Source of the DNA: Hermatobates lingyangjiaoensis
Lineage: Eukaryota; Arthropoda; Insecta; Hemiptera; Hermatobatidae
DNA length: 64,000 nt
Reading direction: 5' to 3'
Assembly: GCA_026182355.1 (NCBI GenBank)
Contig: JAPFBL010001617.1
Span: forward strand, 8,991,001 to 9,055,000
Below are positions 1 to 13,073 of the stretch, piece by piece. The notes beneath the pieces were generated by a model that saw nothing but the letters and a program-made list of their open reading frames with translations, was not told where the DNA came from and ran no database searches. Numbering within the stretch: the stretch's first letter is position 1; the number at the start of each line of letters is the position of its first letter. The position numbers and the translations under genes are program-made.

Positions 1-234
1 ATGTAAGTACAGTTGGGATGAGCTTTCAAAACTAAATTGGAACCGGCTCTTCTTGACAATCTTTAACTGCTTCCTTCTTGATTTCTTTGTCTCGGAAGGC
101 CTTGTGTCTAACCAACATATTGGTCAAACTATAATTGTTTCATTCTATTATTTTTTTGATATTTTATCTCCAATAGAGGTCTTCTCATTTTGTAAAATAA
201 AGAGAAAATTAATCATTTTGGACATAAATTCTTA

Positions 235-383
235 GTACGAAATGTTTATTAGTCTTTAACCCTGGATCAGTAGCATCATAGTTACTGATCCAGTTATCAC
301 CACATATCTTGTTTTCGTTTATCACACAGCCGATGCATATGATATCATTGGTTTTACCACAGCAGTAATAATACTTTTGTGAA
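235..383 (-). repeat. Rep-B fragment
   Basis: Similar to 29397-29540 in the same orientation (TGTTTATTAGTCTTT, then a CACACCGATGCA-like block and a CAGCAATAATA-like block). Here it is only the end of the repeat. The function is unknown. Confidence 0.65.
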
Positions 384-390
384 GCCAAAC

Positions 391-456
391 TCCCCCCCCC
401 CCCTCTCAACCTCCCCCACAGCACACAATACCTTTACTAAATCCCCCCCCCCCCCT
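391..456. repeat. C-rich low-complexity tracts
   Basis: Two C runs of about 13-15 bases near 391 and 444 separated by CTCAACCTCCCCC. Nothing else was seen here. Confidence 0.8.
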
Positions 457-654
457 TAAGTTTAAGTTTTTCTGACTTAAGCCTTCATTTAATTTATGAT
501 TTGATCTTCTCCATTTTCCTCTTTTTCCTTTCACTTAATTATTACTCTCATTTTTTTATTAATTCATTGCTCAATTAAACTGTTGGTAAGATGGTAAGAT
601 GGCTACACTGTGTGTCAGTAGATAAACTCTTTCACGTCTCCACACTTATTCTTC

Positions 655-700
655 TCCTCTCCTGAAGACGGCAAAAAAGCCGAAATTGGATAGTCTCTTA
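655..700 (+). ncRNA. Hammerhead-like motif, family B
   Basis: CTGAAGA at 662-668, one extra C, stem GGC/GCC with an A-rich loop, then GAAA, then ATTGGAT A. Stem III could pair AU/AU with a UGG loop. Stem I does not pair convincingly, so activity is doubtful. Probably a PLE tail remnant. Confidence 0.4.
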
Positions 701-1235
701 TTTATGTTTTCTAGTTCTAAAGTTCATTATATGTACATATATGAAACACAAACTTAAGCCTTCCTTGGCATAAGACATAGAATTTTGGGATTCGATAGAC
801 GATCTACTAAACAGTGTTTCCAACCCCTTAAAACATATTCTAAGGGAACTTTCTCACTATGAAACCATTCTGTAATGGGAAATAGAATGATGTAAAATAA
901 AACCATTCACCAAGATCTTGGTATTCTCTTGGCACAAAACTTTTTTCTTCAGATTGTTTTATCTTACAGGTAGTGCGACTGTATCATGTTTACGAAATCT
1001 TAGATATCCGTTCACCCATATACGTCCAGACCCACTGAAGAGAAACCAAAAACGTAATGTATCTGATATTATTAAGTTTTGTTCAAGGATGCAATAAATA
1101 GGTTAATTAGAGCATTTCGTGAGACAAAAAAAAAAATTTATTTTTTCCATTATAAACATAAATTTTATTTCAGTGGATTCACTCAAAAAATGTCTATATC
1201 AATAATATAAATAGTAAACAATGTAAAAAAAATAT
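700..1235. other. No gene; short similarity to 18880-19000
   Basis: The stretch 1040-1120 (AACTTTTTTCAAGGATGCAA-like, then GTGAGACA) resembles 18905-18993. This looks like an old dispersed repeat. The remainder is AT-rich without recognisable content. Confidence 0.5.
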
Positions 1236-1239
1236 CAAA

Positions 1240-2010
1240 AATTGACAAATATAGCAGGTGATACCTTAGTCTAGGATAAATAAAGTTTTTATAGCTTTAT
1301 TGCTCTTTGCCGTGATTGAAATTTCATGAAATTTTTTATAAATTGCTAATTTTTTGTTCAAATTTTCATGGTTTTTTAATGAGCCGTTTAGCGTCAAAAA
1401 ACATTTTCTGAAAAAAGAAACTGTTCTGTGACGCCCTTTTGGTGAATGTAATTTTGAAAAAACTTATCTTAACTCATCCTCCACACAATGTTCCATTTTT
1501 AGGTATAGTTGATCCATCAAACTGTGTCGCTTGTATCACTCTCACAAGCTTTGAGATTGAATTATAAATCAACAATTTTACATTTTATTAAAAAAAATTA
1601 TTCTTTTTTTTAAAAATCTGAATATATTTTTCGTTTATTGCATTTGTATCCTCAAAGATAATGCCAAAATTTCAAAACTAAAGAATTAGCAGTTTAGGAG
1701 AAAAAAATGTTGTCTAAAAACAGGTTTATGGCAAAAAAAAGTGACTTTTCCGTCATGCATAATTCCTCCCAAACAATAGGGATCATCTACTCTATGAGGC
1801 CCATATTTGTGTAAAATATCAACTTGTTCCATCAAAGATTCTGGACCGTAGCGTGGTAAGAAACTTTACCAACATACTCAGCCACCCACTCACAGACATC
1901 ATCGAAAAAAATTCATAAAGCGACTTTTGGGACCTCAAAACACGTAATTCCGTCAAAATCTCGAAATCGAATTTTTTCACGATCACTAAACTTTACCTAT
2001 AGTAAGGTAA
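1240..2010 (-). repeat. Rep-C copy, minus strand
   Basis: On the reverse strand this matches the order of blocks seen at 5480-6240: GATTTTGACGGAATTACGTG, GAGGTCCCAAAAGTC, the CACGCTACGGTCC block, the block before AGTCACTTTTTT, and AAACGGCTCAT. No protein can be read. Family identity is unknown. Confidence 0.75.
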
Positions 2011-5000
2011 AAAGGATAAGGGGTTCAAGATCCAGTTATTGACGAAAATAACAAAATCATTTTAATACAAATAAATAAACTTTTGCAGTTAAAACTCTTT
2101 AAGTTTAACAATTTCGAACTAATAAAGTTTTTACATATTCTGGTAATAAAATTATGGTAGATTACATACATCCATATTCAATTGCCCAAACATATACCTT
2201 GGTTTCAAATTCAAACCAATTTATAAGGACGTGTGTAAGTTCTAAAATATATCTTCAACATACTTCGGATAGAAGTACACAATAGGAAATATTTTTCCAC
2301 ACAATCTTACAAAAGAAGTAAATATACAATAATTTTAAAAGTCAAGTAATATAACTTCAATTTAAGTCCAATTCAGTTCAAATAATTAATTGTAATTCAT
2401 TCTAATTAATATTATTAAAACTAATATTAAAAACATATATTTTCTTTTTATGAATAACCGCATAAAACGAAATGGAAATTATTTTACCTAATAGAAATCT
2501 TTACCGACAGTGATTGGTAATTTTCATTCAAATGAAGAAAAAATTTGTTATTGCAAATACTACTTCAGTTTGGGGAATGAGTATTGTAATATTTCAGACA
2601 AAGAATTAAACTTCATCAATTCTAAACTTAATACATTAACTTCAACACGACAAAGAACATTGTCAAAGAGACTTCATAATATGGGTGAAATGGTATAGCG
2701 TTTCTAATAGCCAAAAAAATATCCATGTATCGGCATAGTGAGGCCAGAATCTATTCATTAAAAAAAATTGTATTGTTTAATGAACAAATAAACATAATTT
2801 TATGAAACAGAAACTATAAATAAACAGAAATGCTAATGATGATAATAAATACTTCATATGATAGAAACAAGAAAAATATATTTTATCAAATAGAAGCAGA
2901 AACCATCTGAAGGAGAGAAGAATATAAAAAAATTCCAGACAAACAAGTTTAGATCACGCAATGTATGGAATGGGAAATCTAAACCCTTTGTTCAAACAAT
3001 TTCCCAGTATATGTAACGAAATTGCCCTCTTATTAATGACATATAACTTTAAATTATGGTAAATATAGTATAATTTACCAGGACATGCTCATAATCAGTT
3101 TATAACAATTCTGAGAACAATAGGTAACGAAATAAAACAAGAATTTAATACCGCTAAAATGAAGCATTGATCTCCTTGATCAACGCCAATCAGATGATAA
3201 AATGTTTTATCAACACTTTTTCTTATATTCAAGAATACTAGTCACATAGTTTACCAACACTGCCTCGACTATAGAAAATGTACCTTCAAAAAAAGGTAGT
3301 CATAGCGAAAAACCTACTTTAAAAATAAGATTTCTCACTGGAAGACTTTAAATAGTCCTTTGAATTCTATTTCAGATTATCAGTCAACCGAAATAGTTTA
3401 ATAGTTAGATAAATATTTTTACTGATCTTTTTTAATTCATAAAAAGAGAAATCAACGTGCACAATCCTTAAAACCAATATTAACAAAGTTAACTAAAGTT
3501 CTGTAAAAATTCAAAAGTTATTCTGGCATTCTTTAAAACAAATAAAAAAAAATTCATTGGTGATGATAATTTTAGGTTTATAAATTTCAATAAATATCAG
3601 TGGCCAAGTACAGTTGTACAAGTGGTTGAGAAGCTTTTACGGAATCCCCGTCACGTTTAGTAGATTATTTTTGAAAATTCAGATTTTGAAAGCTTAATTA
3701 TTCAAGTTATTGAGATAAATCAGTAATACAAATGCATTTTACTTTTAAGATGTTTTACTAACTCATTAAACAAAATTGTTTGTCATAAGTTATCTGAAAT
3801 AATATTATAACTTAAATATCTATGTTGGATCAAAAATAATCAGACTGGATACATTTTTGTAAAAGACATACTGCTGATGCAGAACAGTATTTTAGGACGC
3901 AAGGATTTTGCTGAGCGATTAATTTCTAGTTTAAAATATAGAAAGAATAACAGTTTCAAATGAACTGTTACCCCAGTGTTTGAGGAGTCCACATAAACTT
4001 TTTCTGAAATTATCAATTATAAATCTAACTGGTATTTTTAATATTATTTTAAATCTTTATAATCAAATTAAATATGTTTCGCACCTTTTGTACATACTCA
4101 AAAGATTTACGAATCAATTATGACTACTTTTCTCTAAATACAAAAATAGAAGATATTAATCAAAAATATTAACAAAGTTATTAACTAAAGTTCTGTAAAA
4201 GTTTTCTTCCATGGGATCTTTAGAATTCGACAATTAGTTAAACCTCTAAACCTCCTTACCACTGGCTCCATTTATACCCCAACAATAGTTTACATCACCT
4301 TTGTGGGTAGCAGATGCCAAACGTTAATCAAATATAACAATTCAATATGTATAAGGAAGCATGGAGTTACTTCAACTCCATCAACGCGTACTAATTGCAG
4401 CTGCCTTCAACCAATATACGTTTTTCTGTTTATAATAATAGAATCAAGCCTTAGTCTCTTATCAGTATTTCAACAGTATTTTTTTTTACACTATTCGTAG
4501 ATATTTCTTTTAAGTCAACAGCAGAATTATAAAAATAAACAACATCTTGTCTTAATTGGATCAACTCTTTGCTCTTGATACATTAACAACTGTTTGACAA
4601 TCTTAATGTTTGATATATTTCAGGGAAAAAATTTTCAGTAATATAAAAAAAGGGTAAAAGTAAAAAATCGGATTAAAGAAGAGAATTGAATTATGTTTTA
4701 TTTATATAAAGCCAAAACATTGATTAAAGCTTTGGAAACTCTTGTAAGAGGTGGTAAGGCTTCTAGATTGATCTGCATGGTCGTTTCTTTCTTCAGACCG
4801 TTACCATTTTCAAAGGTAAATATATCTGAAAATAAAAACAATTAATTTCCCGATACAGAAAAACTATGTTAAAAACTTCAAATTATTAAGCTTTCAAATT
4901 CCAAGGAAATAGTACTATTTTTCTAAATAATAAATCTTAATCAAATTTATCATCTATATTACATAAATATAAACAGAACGATTGAGTTAGTTAAGACTAA

Positions 5001-5479
5001 TATAATACTAAGTATACTTGAAATACCAGAAGTAGAATTAGCTAATCAAACAAAACTTTTCATTACTAACCCAAAATAAATACAATAGTACTTAGGTACT
5101 TTCCCTAATCTACTAATTCTAAAGTGCTGTAATTTTGGGATTACTACTAAACTAATAATAATAAAATAATAACTTAACTGGGAAAAAATAAGATTTTTTT
5201 CAATAATAGGAAAACTCAGTTTTGCGTTAAATTATAAATATTGAATAATGATTGATTCAGAAGATCCTGGACACCATAATGGTCACACCGATTGACGGAT
5301 AATAATGAAATTATAAATTACACCATAAAATAGATCCTTATAAGAAAACGAGCTGTATACATTTTTGTCGAAATTACTTTGACGATGAGGGGAATTACGG
5401 TACATTTTATGAATTCGGTAAATTTGTTTTTCCCTAAACAGCTAACGATAGGTTACTAGTCTACTCCAGATTTCTACTT
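2011..5479. other. Long AT-rich stretch, nothing recognised
   Basis: No frame here shows a protein family I know on either strand. Short ORFs such as 2510-2698 and 4303-4500 have no support. A repeated phrase near 3480-3510 and 4160-4200 (TTAACTAAAGTTCTGTAAAA) hints at a further old repeat. Confidence 0.6.
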
Positions 5480-6240
5480 TAAATGTACAATCTCAAAATT
5501 TTGACTGATTTACATGTTTTAAGGACCCCCAAAGTCCTTTTTTGACCTTTTCTCAATGATGTCTTTGTGTTGTGGGTGGGAGGGTGAGTATCCAAAAGTT
5601 TGTGGCCACGCTACAGAACACACAACTTATTTGATGAAATGTTTGCTAAAGGCCACACCGCTCATTGATCAAATTCATATTATACAGAAAAACGGGTAAT
5701 GTAGTGTATATAGATGTGTCCTTTGTTATGAGAGAACATTGCATCAGGAGAAAGTCACTTTTTTAGCCAAAATTTGTTTTTATACATTTATTATTTCCTA
5801 AACAACTTAGTCTAGAGTGTTGAAACTTTGGGATTGCTATGGAATTTCAATTGCCTTAACTGAAGAAAACACCAGAACAATATAAATAATTGAAAAGGTC
5901 AATTTTGTAATAAAATGTAAAATTTTTGATTTATTTGATTGATACTGGTTTGTCGGAGTGATACAGGCCACACCATTTGGAGAGTTTTAATGAAATTACA
6001 TCCAAAAATAGCTTATTTTGAGAGGTTAAGTTAAGTGCCTTTTAACCAAAATTACAGCGGCAAATATAGGTGTTCGGGAATATTTTATGGTTTGAGAAAT
6101 TTTTTTTTGCTAAACGGTTAAATTAAGAAAAACGAAAATTTGTCAAAATCTATATACTTGTAAAACTTTGATGTTCTTGTTTAAATATTTGCACACGCTC
6201 TAAACTGAATAAAATGTAAAAAAAAAATTGTGGAAATTTC
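5480..6240 (+). repeat. Rep-C copy, plus strand (most complete)
   Basis: Carries the full order of shared blocks: AAAGTCCTTTTT, GTGGGTGGGAGGGTGAGT, CCACGCTACAGA, TCAAATTCATATTATAC, GTAGTGTATATAGATGTG, AAAGTCACTTTTTTAGCCAAAATTT, GTTGAAACTTTGGGATT, and CTAAACGGTTAA. It is non-coding as far as I can see. It may be a transposon end or an ancient non-autonomous element. Confidence 0.75.
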
Positions 6241-7140
6241 TTCTAAATTAAGGAGTTCAGGACTTCATGGCTACAACATTGGCTGTAGCCTCTCAGGAAT
6301 TGACTTCTTCCAGGTGTCAAGAGAGGAATTGATGCTGATATCCAAAATGTTTGTATCAGGCTTACTTGTGGCCAAAATTTACTAAAATCCATTTAACTAG
6401 CAATATGAGAGTTCAAGAAGAAGATGGGGAATACTCTAAATTTCTGATAGATATTGGTGAAGACAGAGTGAAAAGCATGAAAATAAAGAGATTATTACTA
6501 CCCGAAGACATGTTTATCAATACACATAGTGTTGATTAGTGTATTGAATACATTTACTCTTCATTTGCCAACCCACAAATATTGTTCACAGAAAATTTTA
6601 TATCAGTTTAATTTAACGAGACACAGAGTGAAATTAATCATACGTTCATTGAATAATTTACAGGAGAAATTAAACAATATCTGTCATACAACTCGTGTGT
6701 GTTTGTGTTGCAACAGAACCCACACATTACCTTCAAGAATTTCTTTACTCACTAGAGTTGTCTGGATTGCTCCAACATAAGCTAGAACTCAAAAAGGAAG
6801 CTCCTGTCATGTGTATGTATGAGAAACATTGATTTACCACGCTTATATAATGGAACAAGACTAATTTATGATAATATCATTGTTTATAAAATTGTCACAT
6901 CACGGTGTCAAGGGGAAATAGTTTTAATTCTAAAATTGAACATTGTTTTATCTGAAGAAGACAACATCCCTTTTTAAGGATTCAATTTCCAATTCAGTTA
7001 GCATTTGCCATGACTATTCATAAGTCTCAAGGAGCGACTATACAGAATGTTTTAGTTCATTTATGTAAAACAGTATTTTAACATGGCCAATTACATGTTG
7101 CTCTTAGTAGGGTCAAACAGAAAGAAAACATTTAATTTTT
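6240..7140 (+). pseudogene. Helitron PIF1-type helicase remnant
   Basis: Pieces of a Rep/helicase protein in several frames: a segment with STNMR-like LTSNMRVQEEDGEYSKFL (6380-6440), a middle part ...LNNLQEKLNNI, and near 6990-7130 FPIQLAFAMTIHKSQGATIQ followed by HGQLHVALSRVKQKENI. The last two are helicase motifs V and VI of PIF1-like Helitron helicases. Stops and frameshifts are frequent, so it is dead. Confidence 0.85.
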
Positions 7141-7499
7141 TTTGGAAAATTCAAATTGTACAAAAATGTAAATAAAGAGAACTGTCTTAAAAATATGTTA
7201 ATTTTTAGAAATGAATTAATTTAGTTTATCTGCATTCATGTGAACATGATTGCATTAAAAAGGAAGGTATTGGATGACTGAACGGGTCACGGGTAGTTTA
7301 GTATGGAACCTAAAACTAGCATTATAGAAAAAATCAATTAATTTAGATTACCTGAAAAAGCAACAACGCTATTACAACTGAAAACTTAACTTCGAATCTT
7401 GGATTGCCCTGCTGTATTTGTCTCATTTCTTTACATGGACATTAATAGAATCCTAATGCAAAGAATATTTCGTTTAAGTATGGATTTTTTAGGGATGTT

Positions 7500-7720
7500 G
7501 AGGTGATTAAAAATTATCACCTGGATTGGAATCTTCTTGATTGAAGAAAAGGTCTCCAGTCTGGTATACTAATGTGACAAAAATTAATAATGAAACCATT
7601 AAAAATACGTTTACTCCTATACGGTGGGTAACTGGAAATAATGGGATACAGCGGAATGAGGCAGTGGACCATTTGGAATAGACCGGAGCAATTAAAAAAT
7701 GGATGAAGAAGAAGGCAGAT
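7500..7720 (+). pseudogene. LINE RNase H fragment
   Basis: The plus strand reads TPIRWVTGNNGIQRNEAVDHLE, stop, then TGAIKKWMKKKADKRC. This resembles the end of a LINE RNase H domain (WVPGHxGIxGNExADxLA). It is a short decayed piece. The open minus-strand frame over it (7507-7809) is its shadow. Confidence 0.6.
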
Positions 7721-7800
7721 AAAAGATGCGTACAGTAACTGTTTCTAACTGAGAATAAGGGAAAGAAACACCAACTCTTCACATAAAAGATTTTATCCAA

Positions 7801-7845
7801 CGCTGACACATTTTGAACACTTAGTGTTCATCCTCAGGTTACACC
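7801..7845 (-). ncRNA. Hammerhead-like motif, family D (decayed)
   Basis: On the minus strand: CTGAGGA, one T, a strong stem GAACAC/GTGTTC, then AAAATGTGTC. The family would have GAAACGCGTC; the three differences are all CG to TG/CA changes, as expected from methyl-CpG decay. Activity is lost because the G of GAAA is missing. Confidence 0.4.
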
Positions 7846-7849
7846 TACA

Positions 7850-8689
7850 ATATAAAATACAAGTAGAACATGCGGAAATGGATACAGAAAAACTCAACCG
7901 ACAATGTAAACTAAAAAGAGAGTTACAGTACCTGCTTTAGTAGGGAGTAAGGTGATGTCGAGGGTTCAGAATCACAGGGCACAAGGGAAACAGAGCCATA
8001 TGAAAAGGGAGGAGTGCGATTAAAACACAGGTGTGTTCACCTCAGCATGAACGTGTTCGAAACACACCAACGTTTGTTAAAATCTTTTGTCTGGAGACCA
8101 GGTGTTTCTTTCCATCATTGCAATCATGACTAAATACCACACAATAAACAAATTGCATAGCTTGTGTTTTAAAATAGACGCATTTAATTTATTATAAGAA
8201 ACTCATTTCAACTGAATGTACATTTGTAAGAGATACTTAATTTTCAAAGGAATTATTTATAAATATATTTAGAATATCTAACAGCTATTTGTTTTCTTAA
8301 CAACTACCTTAAACAAGATGCAATTAACATGATAGTAATAATGCAGTCTGTTTGGAAGTTTCGGAAACCTTTGATTGCATTCAATCTGAAAACGAGACAA
8401 TTGCCTTCATAAGGAAAAGATTTTTAGCAAACTATACCCATAACCAATAGAGGTGGCAGATAATACTTCAGAGAAAATGCTGAAGTTGAATAAAGAAATT
8501 AAAATCTAAAACTGACAGTGAAAAGGAAAAAGGGAAGCTGGTTAGGTGATACACTGAGTTCGATGAGTCCTCAGGCCCCAGGAGCTTCAGTTCCTAATAA
8601 TAGTACCTTATCTAATGTTCTACATCAATGATTTAAGTTATTTATAACTAACTAAATGTTTATGTCTACAATAAAATAAATGAAATCAT
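7850..8689. other. Nothing recognised
   Basis: AT-rich sequence with no supported frame or repeat. The boundary with Rep-C at about 8690 is approximate. Confidence 0.5.
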
Positions 8690-9070
8690 TAAAATAATTT
8701 GCTATAATATAACATTTTTTATCGTTGATGTTTGTGTGTTAGTAGTTGGGAGGGTGGGTGACTGTGTGTCAAAAAGTTTATAGCCACGCTGCAGTCCACA
8801 CAGTTCCATGGATCTAATTCATATTTTACATAGAAATGGGCTTTATAATGTAGATGTGCCCTATTGTTCTAGGGCAATGTTGCTTGATTGGAAAGTCACT
8901 TTTCAGACTAAAATTTCATTATGGACAAGAATAGTTATGGTACATTTTATGTTGTAAGAAAATGTTTTTTTATAACGCTAAACGGCTAATTATAGCACCA
9001 TGAAATTCGCTAAAATATAAACCTAACATTATTAATTAATAAAAAAAAATCGTGACATTTATGGGACACT
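8690..9070 (+). repeat. Rep-C copy, plus strand (partial)
   Basis: Shares GTAGTTGGGAGGGTGGGTG, CCACGCTGCAGTCC, CATGGATCTAATTCATATTTTAC, GTAGATGTGCCCTATTGTT, AAAGTCACTTTT and CTAAACGGCTAA with the copy at 5480-6240. Confidence 0.75.
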
Positions 9071-9149
9071 AATAATTAAATTAAATAATTAAATGGGACA
9101 TTAATAATTTGTCCCATGTGATACGAGATACACTGCTCCTTACAGAATA

Positions 9150-9400
9150 TTCTGCAAATGCAGCAAAGTGATCTCACAAATGATCTTCAAGCTTCCTGAC
9201 TTCAAGCAAGGATCTCCTATACCGGTAAAGTGATGAGTCAAACATTAATAGTATAACCAATAAAATAAATTCACTCTCAGGATTTATACCTGTGGTACCT
9301 GAAAACAAGAGATTACAGCGGAATGAAGCAATGGACAGATAAGAAAAGGTTGGAGCCATTCAAAGCATCTATGGCCTGAAGACTTTTTGTATCACAAACC
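9150..9400 (+). pseudogene. LINE RNase H fragment, second copy
   Basis: Reads VVPENKRLQRNEAMDR, stop, EKVGAIQSI, like a LINE RNase H end (GNExADRLAKVGAI). DNA similarity with 7520-7690 shows the two came from one family. Confidence 0.55.
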
Positions 9401-11955
9401 TTAGCTTCGTGTAGTGTCTTTGTATTAAATAGATAAATTCGTATTAAAGTTAAAAAAAAAATGCATAGTAAGTATTTAACTGGACATCCTCCTTTTACAT
9501 ATTATTTAAGCAAGCTGTGATTGACGTTATATGAATAACGCAGACTCTGTATCATAGAGGCTTGGGGGACATTTGATTACACTGTATATGAATACGAGGC
9601 TATTGCCTTTAAGATGCTAATGATTTTCGCAAATCGTGCTTAAAACTATTTAAAGTGAAAAATACGTCTCTGAGGACAATTATGAAGTTCATTAATGTCG
9701 ATTTAAGGGAGAATAATGCACAATATGAAAGATATAACATTGGTCCAAAGATATCGCACGTGTCCGATGAGACCTCGTGTCTCAGTTTATTAACATAATT
9801 TAACAATAATAACACGTCAGATCCTTTTAAGTCAATGATTTCAAATTTATTGTTACTAATAAAATATATATAATCACATTAAGACCAATAAAGTCACTAA
9901 ACTGATCAACTATGATTTTTATAATATCCACAGCGCTTGATATACATCTCCACTATTCACACATTCAAATAAAACCATAACTCAACTGATAGCCAATTAA
10001 TTTGTTATTATTAATTTGTCACTTATAGTGAAGTTGAGGCAGGCAACTTCAGATTGTATAACAACTTTTATTATATAAATTTATTATTTATATACTACTA
10101 TTTTCATTTATTATTATTACCTCTATGCACCGTATTTATTTCTGTATTCTCTTTTCTTATCTCCATTTATTTCGACATCGTTTGGTGGTACCATGACTGA
10201 TGTAACGGTTCAGTAGTTTGCTCAGTCCATACTTAGCCGATCACTTCTTCTGCTCATGAAGAGGGTGTCAAAATATTTAAAAGAAACAAATCAGTGTTTT
10301 ATAAGCGTTTATTTCTAACTGATTTTTCTGTAATTCGACATGCTGTTCCCGAGGAAAAAACATGTTTGTTTATATATATACATAATTTGTTTATATATTA
10401 TGATACATTATTACATGTAATATGTAGTTCAGTTAAGTTATGTGTGGTGGTATTATTCATAGAAATTACTGAATACATTTCATTCAGGGTTTCAAACCAG
10501 GAGGGTACTTAGAAGGCGATAAAGAGGGAAGCATAATTCAACGATAGATGTATTTAAAGGTGTAGTGATAGATCGAGTTTACAGATGAAATATTTGGTGA
10601 ATAAGCACACTTGTTGCTGAAGAGGCAAAATCATCACAACCTCTTTGTGATATACCCAACATATAACAAACTTGGTGTCGTAATTTTATATTACCAACTA
10701 CTCTACAGATACCCTTCCAAGACCAAATATAACATTAAAAACATATTAATAAACTAAGCTAATCGGCAAATGAAAAAAAGTGCACTTATATTCTTTCCAA
10801 TTAAAGACATGTTGAATAAATGTGAATCAAACTCAAATAACTAATTTCTGTAGATTCACTTTCACGCACAAAATGAAACGTATCAGTTCAATGTTTACAA
10901 AACAACGAATAAGACATATGAAGTATTACAAAGACTGATAATGTCTATTAAAATAGATAAGATACATTATAATATTAATTAAGATAATATCATTAAATAC
11001 TGAACCTGGAATAGAGATTTTATACTGGAAGGAAAGCTGCAAAAAAACTTTCATTAAATTCAAATTCAGAGCTTTGTTTCATCAATTTTGAATCATTAGG
11101 CATTTGTAATTTTTTTTTCACATATCACCTCATATGCGGTGCTTCTAGATATAAAATAAATATGTTTACGAATTATCTGGCTTAAGAATATTAAATTGAT
11201 ACTTTTCATCCGTTATAATAAAATGTCGTTATATTCATAATAATATTCCCCTTATAAAGTAAACTCAATGAAAAATCTAAATATAATCTTCCTTGATTTA
11301 TTAAGAATAATACCCATAATTCATTCATTTTAATATTCAACGTTGAAAGAAAGATTATTACATACACAAGATTTCATGTTTCTATCATATGAATTAAACT
11401 ATAGACTGCATTACTACCTGAGAGATTACTTCATGCGAAGAGATATTCTAGAAGAGATTGCTAGGTGAATTCTTGCTTTGAGATTCAACAATGAGTCTGA
11501 AAAAAAAATAAAACAATTATAAAAGTTGACAGATGTTTTAACTAAGAAAATTTTAATTAGAGTAATTTTGCGTGACTTGCTTATCATTGTCGTCAAATTT
11601 ATTTGTAGCACTTATATGATTTTAGTCCACTAATTATATAAAATGGGAGAGCTATTAATCGATATTAGCGTGCCATGGTACAATTGAAAAGCACCACCTT
11701 GAAACCCTTTGTATAACGATAAAAGGAAACCAAACTCCATCCGGAAAGGGAACATACATTTTTTTGATATTTTTTATAACAAGTTTGATATTATGTTTAC
11801 TTATAGTGAAGTTGAGTGCAGGATACGCCAGATTATTTTGTTTCTGCAGAAGAGAAAGAGGAGGTAGAGTAAGAAAATTAAATCAATCATCAATGTTGAC
11901 AATAAGGAAAGCTAAATTTATTTCCATTTGTCTCCAAAAAAACTTTTTACTTCAT
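9401..11955. other. Nothing recognised
   Basis: AT-rich DNA. A short phrase near 10020-10050 (CTTATAGTGAAGTTGAG) recurs at 11800-11830 and in weaker form near 20930, which marks another dispersed repeat edge. No gene can be supported. Confidence 0.5.
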
Positions 11956-11959
11956 TATT

Positions 11960-12100
11960 TTTTACTTTACTATAAATAAAGTGTAGTGATCATGAAAAAA
12001 TTCGATCTCGAGATTTTGACGGAATTACATGTTTTGAGGTCTCAGAAGTCTTGTTATGAAGTTTTTTAGATGATGTCGTCTGTGTGTTTTTTTCCAACAT
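11960..12100 (+). repeat. Rep-C fragment
   Basis: Contains the opening blocks ATTTTGACGGAATTACATG, TTTTGAGGTCTCAGAAGTC and GATGATGTCGTCTGTGTG. Confidence 0.65.
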
Positions 12101-12296
12101 GTTCCACTTTATTGTATTACATGCAATTGATACATTCTTGTCAGCACGTTCTTTACAGCCATATAACTTAGAACTATAATTTAGCTATATAAAATGTTGA
12201 CAATGAAGAAGTATTAACAATTTGACTATTTACAGTTGTTATGTAACGATATAACATGATAGTTTTAGTACTTCAATTTACAAATATTGTGCGTAA

Positions 12297-12590
12297 TCTA
12301 TATATAAATTCTCTTCGTGGCTCTGTATGTATGTATGTATGTATGTATGTTTGTACCTTATGCATTCGGCCTACAATGGACCTTTTTCAAAAATTCTTTT
12401 GCAAGGCACTTTCTATAGGTCTTGGGGAGGTTTTAGGCTATTAAACTCTGGGGGGCAGCCTAACCCAGGCCCCCTAGGGCCCAAAAACCTCAAAAATTTG
12501 CCGATTTTGAGTTTTTGCATTTTTTGTCAAGAAATTAAGGCCTTGTACGGCCTTAATGCATAAAATATGAAATGTTGGAAATAAAATCGA
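12297..12590 (+). mobile_element. Non-autonomous Helitron, 5' end copy 1
   Basis: Starts with TC after A (TCTATATATAAATTCTC), followed by a (GTAT)n run and conserved GGACCTTTTTCAAAAATTC and ACCCAGGCCCCCTAGG blocks, ending near AAATAAAATCGA. It is the first of three similar copies. A TC start and AT-rich leader fit a Helitron 5' terminus. Confidence 0.75.
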
Positions 12591-12786
12591 AAATCAGAGT
12601 TGTGGTTCAGGTAATATCCCAAAAATATTATAATAGATAAGGTTTCCTGTATAACCTGTTTGTTTACATTTTGACTTTAATTGATAATAGCGGCCGCAGG
12701 TAGGTTAATCTTTATGATAATATTTCCACACGCTTAGTTCAATTGGAAACAATCAGGTACCAGAAATTCTTGAATGATCTCTAATT

Positions 12787-13066
12787 TTTTGTTACAAATT
12801 TCACATTATAATTTTTAAACATTCACTTTATAATTTTTAAACATTTTTCATCACAAATTTCACATTTTAATATTCAAACGATTTTTGTCACAAACATCAT
12901 AGTATAATTTTCAAACATTTTAAATTAGACCTAGATTCCTAATTCTTTGTAATGAGTTCACAATAAAGTTTTTCAATTATAAATTGCAAAAATTAATTTT
13001 TGTCACAAGTTCAACATTATCAAACAAATTTTCATAAGATTCATATCATAATTTTCAAACAATTAT
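12787..13066. repeat. Degenerate minisatellite of about 36-40 bp units
   Basis: The phrase CACAAATTTCACATTATAAT followed by TTTTAAACATTTTT recurs about six times with variation between Helitron copies 1 and 2. Internal minisatellites are common in Helitrons. Confidence 0.7.
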
Positions 13067-13073
13067 ACTTACA

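Noticed and set aside
7507..7809. 100-codon open frame on the minus strand with hydrophobic segments
   Set aside because: It is the shadow of a LINE RNase H fragment on the plus strand and runs into a hammerhead-like tail; no family resemblance of its own.
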